Shown here: positions 12,346-25,100 of the stretch, one piece after another | How the letters are laid out: the number at the start of each line of letters is the position of its first letter | Position numbering within the stretch: the first letter of the stretch is position 1 | Source of the DNA: Delphinus delphis | Lineage: Eukaryota; Chordata; Mammalia; Artiodactyla; Delphinidae | Assembly (NCBI RefSeq): GCF_949987515.2 | Contig: NC_082696.1 | Span: forward strand, 64,426,447 to 64,490,446 | DNA length: 64,000 bases | Direction of reading: 5' to 3' | Notes under the pieces: model-generated | What the model was told of the DNA's origin: nothing | The model's database searches: none | The model's input: only the letters and a program-made list of their open reading frames with translations | Position numbers and translations under genes: made by a program

Positions 12346-12769
12346 AAATGAATATATGTGGCAATGATTCACCCACCTTAGAATCTTTTATTCAACTAAT
12401 TAGACAATCATAGGATGCATTCTGCAGGGCCACAAGCAAATGAGGTAAATGCTTACCTGGAATCTTTAATTATTCAGCAATACTTTAAATTCCTAATGCC
12501 TTTACCAAAGATTTATTTCCCATACCTAAAGTAATTTGAATGGATGTTTCATTACATTATGTATTAATAAATTAAATTTAAAAACTTAAACTCAGCATAT
12601 TTTAATAGGTTTCAACAATATAATAATTTGGGGAGAATCATTTGAGGATAGCCTGTAATTACCATTGACATTCCTTATCTTCTCACTCATGCCAGAGGGC
12701 ACCAGTATTCAATGTTAGTTGTTTTATTCTTTTGTTAGTTGTTTTAAACTCCCTAAAGGTTTACTGCTT

Positions 12770-12960
12770 TGTGTCAGGACCCCATTACCCCTGATCTGGA
12801 CTGTTATAATAGTCCACTACCTTCAGCCTCTCCTCTCCCTTAATCTACTCTGAATTAACTCTTCTAGAGCACAATTTTGATCCTATTACTTCTCTATTCA
12901 CCAACTTTTAGTGATAGTCCATTGCCTACCAAATAATACAGATAATTACAAAATAAATGC
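12770..12960 (+). mobile_element. L2 LINE remnant
   Basis: 'gatctggactgttataatag' at 12793 and 'tagagcacaattttgatcct' near 12865 follow the order of the L2 ORF2 C-terminal region (the part encoding RLDYCNSLL and ARVILLK). Heavily decayed. Confidence 0.65.
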
Positions 12961-13125
12961 TGATTATTCATTGTGGTTCGAACTGTCCTTATGAGTTTGT
13001 GTTGGCAGATGAACCGGAATAAGTGTGAATAAGACATAAGGGAAACAGAATAAGAAGAGTGCTGACTCAGAGTCATTAGCACTCCTGGATTTAAATCATA
13101 GTTCAACGGTCACTTTTGTATGACT

Positions 13126-13585
13126 ATTTTTTTTTCTTTCTTCTTTTTAAAATTTATTTTTTATACAGCAGGTTCTTACTAGTTACCTATTTTATATGTA
13201 TTAGTGTATGTATGTCAATCCCAATCTCCCAATTCATCCCACCCCACCCCCACTTTCCCTCACCTTGTTGTCCATATGTTTGTTCTCTACATCTGTGTCT
13301 CTATTTCTGCCTTGCAAACCTGTTCATCTGTACCATTTTTCTAGATTCCACATATATGCATTAATATACGATATTTGTTTTTCTCTTTCTGACTTACTCT
13401 GTATGACAGTCTCTAGGTCCATCTACGTCTGTACCAATGACTCAGTTTCGTTCCTTTTTACGGCTGAGCAATATTCTATTGAATATATGTACCTCATCTT
13501 CTTTATCCATTCATCTGTCGATGGGCATTTAGGTTGCTTCCATGACCTGGTTATTGTAAATAGTGACGCAATGAACATTGGGGTG
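13126..13585 (-). mobile_element. 5'-truncated L1 insertion
   Basis: L1 3' end in antisense. It begins with a T-rich tail at 13127-13152 and runs through the 3' UTR into the very end of ORF2 ('ggctgagcaatattctattg' near 13462; 'atccattcatctgtcgatgg' near 13505). A perfect 10-bp target duplication, ttgtatgact, sits at 13116-13125 and 13586-13595, so both ends are exact. The open frames at 13116-13364 and 13208-13639 are antisense L1 sequence. Confidence 0.95.
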
Positions 13586-13595
13586 TTGTATGACT

Positions 13596-14570
13596 TTAGG
13601 AGCTACCTAACATTTTCCAGTCTTGGTTTCTACAACTAACTTATCAAGTTAATTTTAAAAGTTGCCATAAAGGGTTGCTATATTATCTCTATAATGTAAT
13701 AGATGCTGCAATATTTGTAGAAATGAACTGAACTGGATCTGGCTAAGCTGGCAAGTTCTGGCAGCACAAAAATAAGAATATCAGACAAATCTTCTGGAAA
13801 AGACAAGGAGACCCAGAGGTATACAAGGAGAAGCCATCTAGGAGGTAAGCAGGGCATCAGGAGAGATTGACAGCAGGTAATAGGAAGAAAATAAGAAAGT
13901 CAAGGGATTGTTAACAGGTGGATATCCTTGTAAGAAAGAGGTTTAGGGAGTCCATTAGCAGGAAGAAATGAACCAGAGAAGAAATTAATTGAGATCAGAA
14001 GTTTCATATAGCAGATAAATAGTACCCAGTCTCAGCAAATGGAGTTGCTGGGGCAGAACTCAAGTACCATGAGGATAAGACAGAACATGAAAACCAGCAA
14101 TAAAATTCAGCTGATCCCGAGGCCCTACTATATGAATATGGGCATCTTTTGATTTTCCCTACTTAGAAGCTAGATCGGCTTCAGAGCCTAAAGATGGTAG
14201 AAACTACAGGCTAATGACATCTGGAATGAATAATATCACCTTGGGAGTGATGTTTGGACTACAGCAGAGATAAGGATCCAATCTAGACTCCTATGTAGTT
14301 TTCTTATTAAACTTGAATTGGCCACTCTAAGGTTTGTAAATGTTATGAGGTTTATAAATATTCTTTTCATCTGTAAAAGAAATTTCCACTGTAAAAATAT
14401 ATTCTGAGTAGAGTCAAAAAGTCATGTGTATTCTCAGATAGGACCCTGAAAAGAAATGGTCTATGATAGGGAAGAAGATAAATGTATATCTAAGCTTCTA
14501 AAGTTGAGGTCAGTGGTGGAAATAAAGATGAAACCCCCAATTAAGATTTAAATCAAATTTGTTTAACAAA
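13596..14570. other. Unique intergenic sequence
   Basis: No gene or clear repeat recognised. Confidence 0.5.
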
Positions 14571-14574
14571 AATC

Positions 14575-14755
14575 TTATTGTGCTCCTGTCACTTTTATTA
14601 ACTCCATTTTACATGTATGGAAGCTGAGTAAAGAAAGTTTAAATAATTTACTTCAGGTCATACGGATAGAAAGTGATACAGTCAGGATTTAAACTCAGTA
14701 AGTTTGGCTTTAAGTCTCTGTATTTTTGATCACTATGCTATATTGGCTAATTATA
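14575..14755 (-). mobile_element. MIR SINE
   Basis: Antisense MIR: 'actccattttacatgtatgg' at 14602, then 'ttcaggtcatacggatagaa' at 14653 and 'agtcaggatttaaactcag' near 14681, in the order expected for the reverse complement of the MIR core and 5' part. Confidence 0.8.
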
Positions 14756-14849
14756 AGTTAATTAATAATTAAATAGTGTCCATCAGAAGAAAACCAAATA
14801 CCACTGAAAGCTAAATAAAAATAACTTCAAATGCATATAATTTCATTTT

Positions 14850-15555
14850 GCTGTATAATAAACCATTTCAAAACTTAGAGACCTCAATCAACAATTGTGG
14901 ATTTAGTTCATGATTCTGTGGATCAGCCGAGTGGTTCCTCTGGTCTGGATTAGCTCTGCTGATCTCTGTAGGGTACACTCAGCTGAATGGTCTAGAACAG
15001 CCTACTTACCTGTCTGGAAGCGGACAGGTTCTTGGCCAGAATGCCTGCATTCTCTTCCACATGGCCTCATCCTCCAAAAGGTTAGCTGAGGCTCTACTCA
15101 CATGGTAGTTTCAGGATTCCAGCCTGAATCTAGGATTGCAGCATGAGAGGGCAAGCCCCCAGATGAAAGCTCTTTCAAGACTCTACGTCAGTGGTTTGCA
15201 AGCTAGGGGCAATTCTCCCTACCCCAGGAGATATTTAACAATGTCTGGAGAGACATTTTTGATTGACATAGTCAGAGGGTTGCTGCTGGCATGTAGTGGG
15301 TAGAGGCCAGAGATATTGCAAAATATCCTACCCTACGATGCACAGGACAATCCCCTTCAACAAAGAAGTATCCAGTCCAAAATGTCAACCGTGCTGAGGT
15401 TGAGAAACCCTGATCGATTTGGAGCACATTTGTTAATGTCCCATTAGCCAAAGAAACTCACATGGCCTAGGTCATTGCAAGGGGTAAAAAATTATACTCC
15501 ATCTCTTGATGAATAGAGAAGAATTTGTGCTCATTTTTGCAACCTGCCATTGCAA
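14850..15555 (+). mobile_element. Ancient dispersed repeat hosting MER5A
   Basis: Starts with 'tgctgtataataaaccattt' near 14850, which matches the widespread mammalian motif 'gctgtgtaacaaaccaccc'. It continues with 'catgattctgtggatcagcc' near 14910 and 'cacatggcctcatcctccaa' near 15059, is interrupted by MER5A, and resumes with 'ctccatctcttgatgaatag' near 15499. It is an old LTR-like repeat whose family name I cannot fix. Confidence 0.6.
15189..15412 (+). mobile_element. MER5A DNA transposon (hAT-Charlie type)
   Basis: Full-length non-autonomous element starting with cagtggttt and ending 'ggttgagaaaccctg', which form inverted terminal repeats. Internal landmarks are 'aacaatgtctggagagacat' near 15238, 'agtgggtagaggccagagat' near 15295 and 'acgatgcacaggacaatccc' near 15335. 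It encodes nothing itself; hAT transposase would have moved it in an early mammal. Confidence 0.93.
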
Positions 15556-16600
15556 TAGTAGTTATTTAAGAAAAAGAAGAAAAAATGGAGAGGACAGTAA
15601 CAAAGCAGCAGCAGCAGTAGCAGACAAGCTCAAGGCACAAGTTAGAAGAGAATAAGACGGTCAAAGAGTATTCAGCACGACAGCAAACCTGGTAGGTTTT
15701 CCTTAATATTTTGCTTTCATTTTATCATGCTTTATGCACTCATATATGAATATGTCTGAACTTTTCATAGCCTTTAAGAGATGTCTGTGTTTCAGATGGG
15801 GTTTTATATTATATTTAAAACACTAAAATAATCAACACCAATAAAACATTAGCTTATATATATATACATACATATTTTGAAATATTGTAAATTGTTTTTT
15901 ATAATTTCTATATTTAATGATCTAGCTATAGTTATATGAGGTAAAATACCTATAATGACTTCACTTTTTGTTAATCTGAATGCTTCTATTTGGACTTTTA
16001 GTGTCAATTATGTGAAATATTGTCATAATTGTTCATCATTATTATTATAACTGATATAGAGTTTACCTATAAGCAGCTAATAATTACATAAAATATTACA
16101 TAGATGAACTTTATAAAATTGTGGATAATTTAACCATTTTATGCTTATGTAAATTGAATTAATATATGTCTCAGATTAATATCACGAGCTAGCTCAAATT
16201 AAGATAACCTGTATAAGTTTTAAAAGATTTGGAACATCTAAATGTATTGCCTAAAAATTCTTCCTGCATGATTTGGAAACCCCAAAAGAACAACTTTGTT
16301 AAATCTTTATCATGCTAAACATATGTGACCATGTCCTGTGCAAATGAAGATTTCAAAAAAGACGTTAGACAGATATCACCAGAAAATTAAAAATTAAAAA
16401 GCAGCTATAGGAAACTTTCTATCTTTTTAGCGCGTAAATTTAACACCACAGAATAATGAGTCTATGTATGCCTGCCATCCTCCAAATATAATACATATGC
16501 ACAAATGCCATTTTAATAAGGGATGCATTTACTTATAGAAGTGTAAATGTTTTTCTAGAAGAGAAACAAGTTCTTTCTTATAGCGTCTTTGCTTCAAAAT
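15556..16600. other. Unique AT-rich sequence
   Basis: No gene recognised. A short CAG-type run lies at about 15606-15623 and a short (TA) run near 15855. Confidence 0.5.
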
Positions 16601-16603
16601 CTT

Positions 16604-17075
16604 AATGAGAAGTAGTGCAGTGCAGTAGGTATAGGATAGCCCCTGGGGTCACACACCTGACATTTAATTTTTGTCCTGACTTTTTTTTTTTTTTTTTTTT
16701 TTGCGGTACGCGGGCCTCTCACTGTTGCGGCCTCTCCCCTTGCGGAGTACAGGCTCTGAACGCACAGGCTCAGCGGCCATGGCTCACGGACCCAGCCGCT
16801 CCGCGGCCTGTGGGATCCTCCTGGTCCAGGGCACGAACCCGTGTCCCCTGCATCGGCAGGCAGACTCTCAACCACGGCGCCACCGGGGAAGCCCTGTCCT
16901 GATTTTCTTAACACGAGTCTAGACCTTTGTTATTGTTAAGCAAGTTCTCAGAGGCCTAGCTTACTAGTATGTAAAATGGGATAATAATCCTATCTGACAT
17001 GTCTGTTATAAAGGATAAAGGAAATAGATATACAGAACCTTTCACTATATTAACTTATATGCTTTATGAATGTAA
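16604..17075 (+). mobile_element. MIR SINE split by a young CHR SINE
   Basis: The left part (16604-16671) resembles the tRNA-related 5' part of MIR. The right part has 'gtatgtaaaatgggataata' at 16968 and 'tctgttataaaggataaagg' near 17002, the MIR core and 3' part. The CHR SINE at 16681-16894 separates the two halves. Confidence 0.7.
16681..16894 (-). mobile_element. CHR SINE, short form
   Basis: Poly-A tail read as T's at 16681-16702, then 'gcggtacgcgggcctctcac' and a 5' end at 16894. Flanking repeats 'tgtcctga' at 16672 and at 16895 mark the target duplication. Open frames here on both strands are SINE sequence. Confidence 0.95.
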
Positions 17076-17079
17076 TTAG

Positions 17080-18945
17080 TTTATTAGTTTCTATGACCTT
17101 TGCAAACATTTGTGTACCAGAAATCAATATAGATCAGATTCTAATTAAGTTTTCTACATTGTGATTTATTTTAGCTCCTTTCTAGCTCCTGAGATTTCTA
17201 AGTTCTTACAGGAAGGAGAAAATGAGAAAAGTACTCTGGGCTCCTCCAATGTTAATTTACCTAATTATTCCCATTCCTTTCATTTTTCTCACCACTAAAT
17301 TTTTTCCACTTTAAAGTCTTCTTTCTCACAATATAACTTTTGCTTAAAATATTTTTTTAATTAGACAAGAATTTAATATTTTAACTTATATATTTAAAAA
17401 TAAAATGGTTAAGTTAGACAACAGAAAATAGATTTAGGAAAATGTATCCAGAGGGTTAAGTCGTCTGAATCCTGACTGAAATATCATTTTGTGTTTTGAA
17501 CACTTATGTCTGAAAAATAATGTAGCTTCTTTGGCTAGCGCTTGGGAAAGACTCCCTCTGTTTTTCCAATGTCAAAGTAATTTTCAATTTATCTCAGATG
17601 TGAGAGATAGTCAAAATGGTCTCAAATAAAATGCCGTGTTCATTCATTCTATCCCTAAGGAAAATATGATGCATAGCTAATATTCCTTTTATTGATTACT
17701 TATAGTGTGTTAAATAGTCACGTTATAAAGCTTGAAAGACAGAACCATAGATATTTGCAGATTACAAGTAACTCCAAAATAAAATATTTCTGCACAAATC
17801 TTTGGTGACTGGCTATGGTAAGAAGGCAATAGGAATTGATGGGCTTATTTATCTCCACCTCTTCAGAGACCATTTCCTATTTTTCACCGACTATATTAAT
17901 AGATTCTGCATGTTTGACTATGAATAGTCGCTGCTCTAAGACACCTTTCAACAGCCCAGAACAGTTTAATAGTATCAAGGTTACAGCTGTACTTGTTCAT
18001 AAATAATTCATTTAAAATGCATTTTTTAATTAAAAAATAAGTCATATGATTCATTTTGAAGTCCTGTGAGTCGTTGGAAGATCATCTGGGGATGATTCAT
18101 TAATACCTTCTCTAGAATCTGCAGTCTGCTATCCCACGTTCATTCATAAAGGAACTGAGTAATACTGCCTATGATTCCCAGGCTTTCATTTCGAAATTCA
18201 CAGGGGCACCTTTGACTAGCACTTCCATGGATGTAAAAACAATGTGGGTTCACCATATTCCAAGACATAGGTACCAGCCATGTGGTGCTTGGAAAGCTTT
18301 GCCCATTTGTCAGGCTAAATTATAGTCCTGACTTGGCAGCAAAGAAGATAGGGCATCATATCTCTACTTGTATATGATATTACGGGTAACTGTAAACTGA
18401 CAAAATAAAATAGAAAATAGTTTAGGATATCTGTGGTTACACACTTGTATTCCCTCACCTGAGGTCTTCGGGGGACATGATTTTAAAACAGAGTAGTTAT
18501 TGCAAAGCCTGTTTTGAAAGATCACTGAAAAAATGGTCAATAACTTGCTGGTGAATAAGATTCTCCTAAGGTTTGGCATTTGAGGACACAGAGAGAGTAT
18601 TTAGGAATCACTCTAGCGCCACACAGTCCACTGCAGGACACGTAGCAATCTGGTGACATCAATGGTTAATGCCCCTTTTAAAGCACAAGTCATCAGAGCA
18701 ATTAGTGTACCTGCCAGAGACGCAGAGGTCACAGGTTTGATCCTCTCAAGCTCGTAGATATACATATACATTTATTTTGCAAGGTAACATGGCTTGGGTA
18801 GCATGCTTGTGCCATTTCACATGTATTTTCAAACTCTCCCTCTTTACTGGTTTTTCCAGCTCAACATGTGAACACCTCTAAGACTTGCTCATCTTGAAAA
18901 TTTTAATTATAAAAATATAACTTTCTATTGATTTTGTATCTCTTT
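17080..18945. other. Unique intergenic sequence
   Basis: No gene recognised. The minus-strand frame at 18364-18579 has no known features. Confidence 0.5.
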
Positions 18946-18959
18946 ATAGACGCTGACTA

Positions 18960-19565
18960 TATGTTTTTTCTTTTTTCAAGACAAGATCATGTTCACTTCT
19001 TTTCTTATTCTTCAGCTTAGAGCAGTCAAACATCCATACTACATTGCTCCAAAGGCATTGCACATGAAGGTCAATGATAGGTTTCAAAATTCACTGAACA
19101 CGTGGTGGTCTTTCTTTCGTCCCACTGCCCTAGCATTTGACACTATGACTCATCTGACATCACTATTTCCTTCTACCACTAATAGCTTTTTTAAAGTCTG
19201 TCTTATGAAATATTCTGTATTCCTTATATATCTGTATTCCCAACACTCTGACTCATTTTTCTATTCACTGTGTATCCTGGCAGATACCCATTTTGAAATT
19301 TCTTTCTTCTTTCTTCAAGAAACAACTTAAAATTTGTTAGATCCCAAATATACACCTCTAAACCAGAGACTCTACTAAGGTTTCATTCCATTTACCCAGT
19401 TGCTTATGGCAGATCTCCACTTAGCTGTTCCAGATACATCTTAAACTCAATATTTTAAATAGCATCATCATTCCCTCAATGTATTCTTTCTCCTCTCTCA
19501 GTAAATTACATTATCACTTGTGCTCACCCAAACTACAGAGAAAGTGGAGTTGTATCTAACCATTG
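18960..19565 (+). mobile_element. L2 LINE RT-region remnant
   Basis: 'ctagcatttgacactatgac' near 19130 encodes AFDTMTH, matching the L2 reverse-transcriptase motif AFDTVDH. The following sequence keeps L2 order up to 'catcttaaactcaatatttt' near 19437 and 'ctctctcagtaaattacatt' near 19493. The open frame at 18989-19330 is part of this fossil and carries the motif, but it has lost most conserved residues. Confidence 0.7.
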
Positions 19566-19569
19566 TCGG

Positions 19570-22100
19570 AATACAGGCTGCTTTCAGCCTTCTCTAAATA
19601 CAGGTGTGTCACCTTCTCCTTCCATCAATCCTGCCAGGTGGCCAGGGATACAACCCTCTTCTTGAGGCTTATGGATGTCTTGTAATGTTAAGATTGTGGA
19701 AAAATTCCACAAGGGATAAACTAGACAGGGACAAGAAACAACTTCATTTAATGAAGAGATATAGATGGGCCTCACTCCTGCTGGGTGAACATTAATCTGA
19801 GTGCTAACTCCCGACCAGGGGAAGATTTCATCGGTACCTATGACATGAGCAGCTAATATAGGTCTGGGCACAGAGTGAGCAGTCACAAGTAATGTTTCAA
19901 TTTCTAAACAACTCTGACAACTGAAACAAGGCCCTTCAAAGAGACCATTTACCAAAATGCTGTCTAATGACCCATCACCTCTAGCCCTCTCTCTAGGGAC
20001 TACTAAACACAATTATCTCCATTTCCTTCTCTCCTCGTTAAGGTATGAAACCAAAACTAGACAAAATCTGAGCTTCCTTCCACTCTCCTTCACATTTCTT
20101 CTCTGGTAAATGAATACGGACCTGACTATCTACTAGAGTTGAAGAAATGGGAATAACAGGAGGGAGAAAATCAGATAATATTTCAAAAGTAATTTCCTGT
20201 CACAACAGCAACAAGAATCATCCTAACCCCTCATCTCTCTAGATATGCAATTGCTATTTCCCCCTTTTCCCTGCTGAGTGGTGGCAATCTACCAACTTCC
20301 AGATCCTTGTCATCACTAAACAATATGAGCACCTGGATGGCAGTGTTCACCTTACCCCCAACTCTTAACAACACCCCAGGCAATTTCTTTGTCCACATAA
20401 GTAACTAAACGCTAGGAAATGTTCCAATCCAAGACACAACTGCAACCAAGAAAAAAAATCTAGCACAAGGAGCAGTAAGGGATATCTCCAAGGGGGAGAA
20501 GGCAAAGAATTCATGAGTGTTCTGCTATTGAAATCGGGAACTCTACAACCAACCAACTCTATCTCTGCCAACAAGTTAGTTGCCCTAGGTGCCACTTCCA
20601 TCCATTCAGATTGTAAAACAGAATAGATGAGTCCTTTGTTGATATAATATTAATATGATAGCATTTAGCAAGACCCAAATAGATAGTATGGTCTCTTGCT
20701 ATTACTGACATACTGGAAATGTATTACTCAAAATCCATAGAACACTTTACTTTTTTCTCCACTTAGATTTATATCTCCAGCATATTTCTTCCACATGGCC
20801 ATAGGCATTACATTCTGGTACCAGCTCTCTTTCCAGCTCCTCGTAAGTCACCACCACCATCCCAGTTTTTGAACTCTATGACCTCCTCAAATCTCAATTG
20901 ATACAATGTCCCATCATAGTCTCCCTTTTATTTATCAGAATTGGTTGGTGTGTTTTTCAAATCTCTGCCAATTTGCCTATCCTTGTCTATAAACTTCTCT
21001 CCGAGATGAATTGGCAATCACGGGATATAACAACCAGTTATATGAAAATACTTATGTGGTGATTTCCACAGTCAACCCAATCCCCAAGAAAACCTTACAA
21101 CTCACTACATTCTTCACTTTCACTACAACTATGGTTTCTATCTTTGCTGCTTCTCTCTCAAAATGATACCCAGCAGAGAGACAGTACCTGAGAAAACTAC
21201 TAGCTACACAGAGAGAACTTTAAGCCACATTCCAGATTGCCAAGGGCCAGCCCATAGAGTGTATTGATCAATATCTCAGGTGAGGGAAAACAAATGGGAA
21301 ACATTTTCTGATTCTGCTCTGCATTCATGTAAATCATCCAGGCATAATGAAGGGTAGAGGACCTCAACTTTTCTCAATTGTAGAGGATACTAACCCTATG
21401 ACCTTATGACTTCAACTTCCCTTCATCATACACTGTTCTCTGCCACGTCTGAGCCACTAAAATCATGTAAATCCAATTCAAGATTAGAAAATACAAAGTA
21501 TAGTAAGTTAAGTTGTTGAGTGAAGCAATGCCAGGTAGAGATCTCTGGTGCCTGCTGATTACAACAGACCTTTAAGAATCCATCTTTCTTCATATTCCAA
21601 TGAAGGAGTAGGTAGGGACGTTCCAGCTTTAAGAGAATCAAAGGGAAAAAATTAACTTTGAGAGGTGAAAGACCCCCAAAAGAGAATTTAGTGTCTAGTC
21701 TAAGATGGTCACTTAAAGCCCTTAGGGTATAGGCCCATCTGTAGCTAAAAACCATTTAAAGGGCAACTTAGAAAATGACACCAGGATTCACATCTCTGTC
21801 TCCGCTGTGAATGTCTTTCTGTCTGCTCTGACTTCTTCAGTCTTTGTGACTGTGCCTCCTTACCTGAAGAATTTTTCCTTCTCTTCACATTCTTTTGTGC
21901 TTTATGACTTGTTTGGAAAGTCTGCCCAGGTTGTGGTTCTGTTGCTCTGCTCATATTTGCTTCTTCAGTTAGAGCAAATCTGGCTGGTTGAGTGGGATGC
22001 TCTGTCTTCTCTCACTGTTCCCGACAGGACTCCACATGTATCTAAACAGGAAAAATCTCCGCCATAGAGAAATACAGTTAAAGTTGCTCAAATTACTATG
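19570..22100. other. Unclassified sequence with several minus-strand ORFs
   Basis: Somewhat GC-richer than its surroundings, with minus-strand open frames at 19584-20012 (142 aa), 20365-20601 (78 aa), 21426-21755 (109 aa) and 21745-21954 (69 aa, rich in Lys and Arg). I recognise no family in any of them. The last two overlap by 11 bases in different frames. I see no poly-A tail, target duplication or LTR that would define a retrocopy. Confidence 0.4.
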
Positions 22101-22104
22101 CTCC

Positions 22105-22180
22105 CTGAATAGATTTGGAAATTGAGTCCCTCAGATGTTAAGTGGTTGGCTCATCATCACAATAAAAGATAGAAATAGAA
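22105..22180 (-). mobile_element. MIR fragment
   Basis: 'tttggaaattgagtccctca' near 22113 followed by 'gatgttaagtggttggc' resembles antisense MIR ('gaggaaactgaggc…ttaagtgacttgcc'). Short and diverged. Confidence 0.5.
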
Positions 22181-22184
22181 AAGG

Positions 22185-25100
22185 TACAGCTAGTGTCATT
22201 CATGGATCACACTGATCTAAAGTTTAGAGGATATCCTTATAAATTGCGAATAGTACCCAAATCTATCCACTACTGTACTGGATAATAAAAATCTCAATAA
22301 GGGACTTGAGGATGAAATAAGAAGATAGAAATAAATATCAACAAATGTTAAACCTTGAATTTTAATTGAAACAGATAACTAGCACAGATGGGAGTCCAGG
22401 GAAGAGCATATCACTCCAAGAACTCTGAGAGTTTGACCAATGAAATCAATAATACAGTAAAAGCTAAAATATTTCCAAAACAAAAAATGACCTACTGTAT
22501 TTAATAAAGAAACCTAAAGTATGGAAATAGCATCAATAGGATAAACGGGTTCAGAAAAGCAAAACTTGGTGGTATGTCTCACTACTTCCTTGAGTAGAGA
22601 AACCCTGAATCTGGGGCATCTTCTGATCATCTCATTCCCCTGGGAGATACACTCTGTTTCTGAGCAGGGATTGCTCATTAGACTTCTCCTTGAGTTGAAT
22701 GAAATAGCTGTCAGTATTTTCCTCCAACCTGTCCTCTGAGTCTAAGTTCATGAACTTACTCTCTGGTATCTAATTCAGTGTTCTTGATATCAACACACTA
22801 GTAGAGTTGGGTGACTTCATTAGAAGGAAGACATAGTCTATTCTTCTAAATTCCTTCTGCCAAGGTGCATGTTGTTCACTATACGTGAAGAAACTGACTT
22901 TTGAATGGCATATCAATCTTGGGCATTTAATAAATATGTGAGTGCAACTAACTCTGTGGTGCTGAAAATATTGCCTTTCTTGATATGGCAAGTTGAAAAC
23001 CAAAGATTTCAAGGCAAATTCTCCTGAAAGCCTCACTACCTGGGGTAATGTAATTTGGGTCTCCTTTCTTAGCAAACATGCCAGTCTCGGTACACACATT
23101 TTCAACAGCAATGTAGCAGACTTAGATTCAATTGAATTCATCTGAAAAACTCTACCAAATTAGTCAGTAATGAAAAATTAATTAGTGAGTTCTGAACTAA
23201 TTAAAGATAGTATCGAAAGAAAAATAAATAACAGTCATAGGAAAGACCACGTCTGGAGACTTCCATGCAATCCTAAGGTTACTGGTGTAACATTTAAAAA
23301 TGAATTAGAGCTACTGTGATAGCTATTTGTAAATATTTGAGGAGTCATTAATTGCTAAAGGGTTTTGATTTGTTTTACGTGAATCTAAATGGGCAGAACC
23401 TAGAGTCATGAATGGTAAAGGGGGAATAGATTTTATTTGTCTCAATGAAATGAGCTGCCTTGTAGGATGGTAGGTTTCCAAGATGTAAGTCAAGTTAAAA
23501 GGCCCTTTTCAGAGATATTTAAAGGAATTCCGATATTGAATGAAAGTTGGGCTAAATGACCTTTAAGTGACATTTCAACTTGGAAGATTCTATCCTTAAT
23601 GTCCTTAGTGGAAGATCAGTTAAGGGGCCTACATATTCTGACTCCTGGTCCAACCTTCTCTTCATTATTTTCTCTTGTCATCAACAGTTGTAATTTTTTT
23701 TTAGGACACGAAGAAGATATTCATTTATCTGCTTGCTTGTTATATATGTGTTTGCATTAATTGTGTTCTGATTTGAGTTGCATAAAAAAGGCACACCTTC
23801 AAAGAACATCAAATTGTTATTACCCATCCAAAAACACTCATTTGCATGACAGATAAGGAAAAATGCCTCCTGAGTGTATCTTCTTTTCTTAGTCCTTTGG
23901 TATAATGTTCCATGGCTGGTGTGTTTGAAAATGAACTCATACAAAATATTAGACAGGCAATACTAACTGTTCATTCAAGGATTTTAAATTAAGCTTCCAC
24001 AAGCAACTCCACTTCTGATATAGCAGTTAGAGGATAGGCGATAATTCATAAATCACACACTCAAGAGAAAGTAGCTTATGTGATCTGTTTTTGTCTGTAT
24101 GGAACAAAACACCAAATACAAAAATGTTTATTGCAAAGTACCCTTCCTCATGAGGTTGAAGAAAATGGGACATAAACTTAGCATTCTAATTTCTGTAGAT
24201 TCCGGCTGTGTATGAAACCATCTTTTTATCATCGTCACTTCATGATACACAAGTCTTGAGTTCCCGAATGACAGACTAATAGAGAGGGAGCGCTAATCAC
24301 CGAGGCATAGGCAATTAAAGAGCAGAAGCCAGGGACTCAAACCAATTAACTGAATGTAAGACGTGCTGGTTCAATATATCCCACAAAATCCAGAGAGTTG
24401 AAAGCAGGAATCAAATAACAAAAATGATGTAGGCGATTTGTGTGTTTGTTAACAAATTATATCAGAAAAAACTTATGTTTCTTTTTAACAAGCAGAGGGG
24501 ACACTAAATTTTTAGATTCTAAATGAAGAAAACATTTGTTAGCCTCTGAAGTTTTTGTGTATATCTTGCCTTATAATTTAGTATCTTTTCACTATTTTGT
24601 GCATGTTTAATTTCAATTTCATTTGGTTAATTTACATGATTGTGCTGTTGACTCTATCATTTTAAAATTCAAGGAATAACATACGTATGTATTTAAAATA
24701 CTATAATAAGATAGTTTCTTTCATTCCTTTGATTTGGGGTTGGAAATATTCAGTTCTCTACAAAAGTATTTTGCTTAACATTTTTTTCACATCCATCGTA
24801 TCTTTAAAATTGGGGAAAAAACGCATGACTTGAACACCCAAAAATCTATATATTAAGTAGTGATTTAATTTTGCTGTTGTTGTTCGGAAGAACACACACA
24901 TGCACACACATTTGCTGAAAGCACATAGTAGGATCTCCTAAATGAGCAGTAATGAGCAGAGCTTCAGGGCTATTGTGAAATTTATAAAATAAGATACAAA
25001 ATCGTTTTCCTTACACTATTTTGAATAATCCAAACCTTGTTTCTTATTCTGTTTCCTCCTTCTTTTCAAATTCCACTTCTGGCTTTTGGGAAGGAAGCAG

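Noticed and set aside
13208..13639. 143-codon plus-strand frame with membrane-like leucine and phenylalanine content.
   Set aside because: It is the antisense of an L1 3' end bounded by a perfect target duplication.
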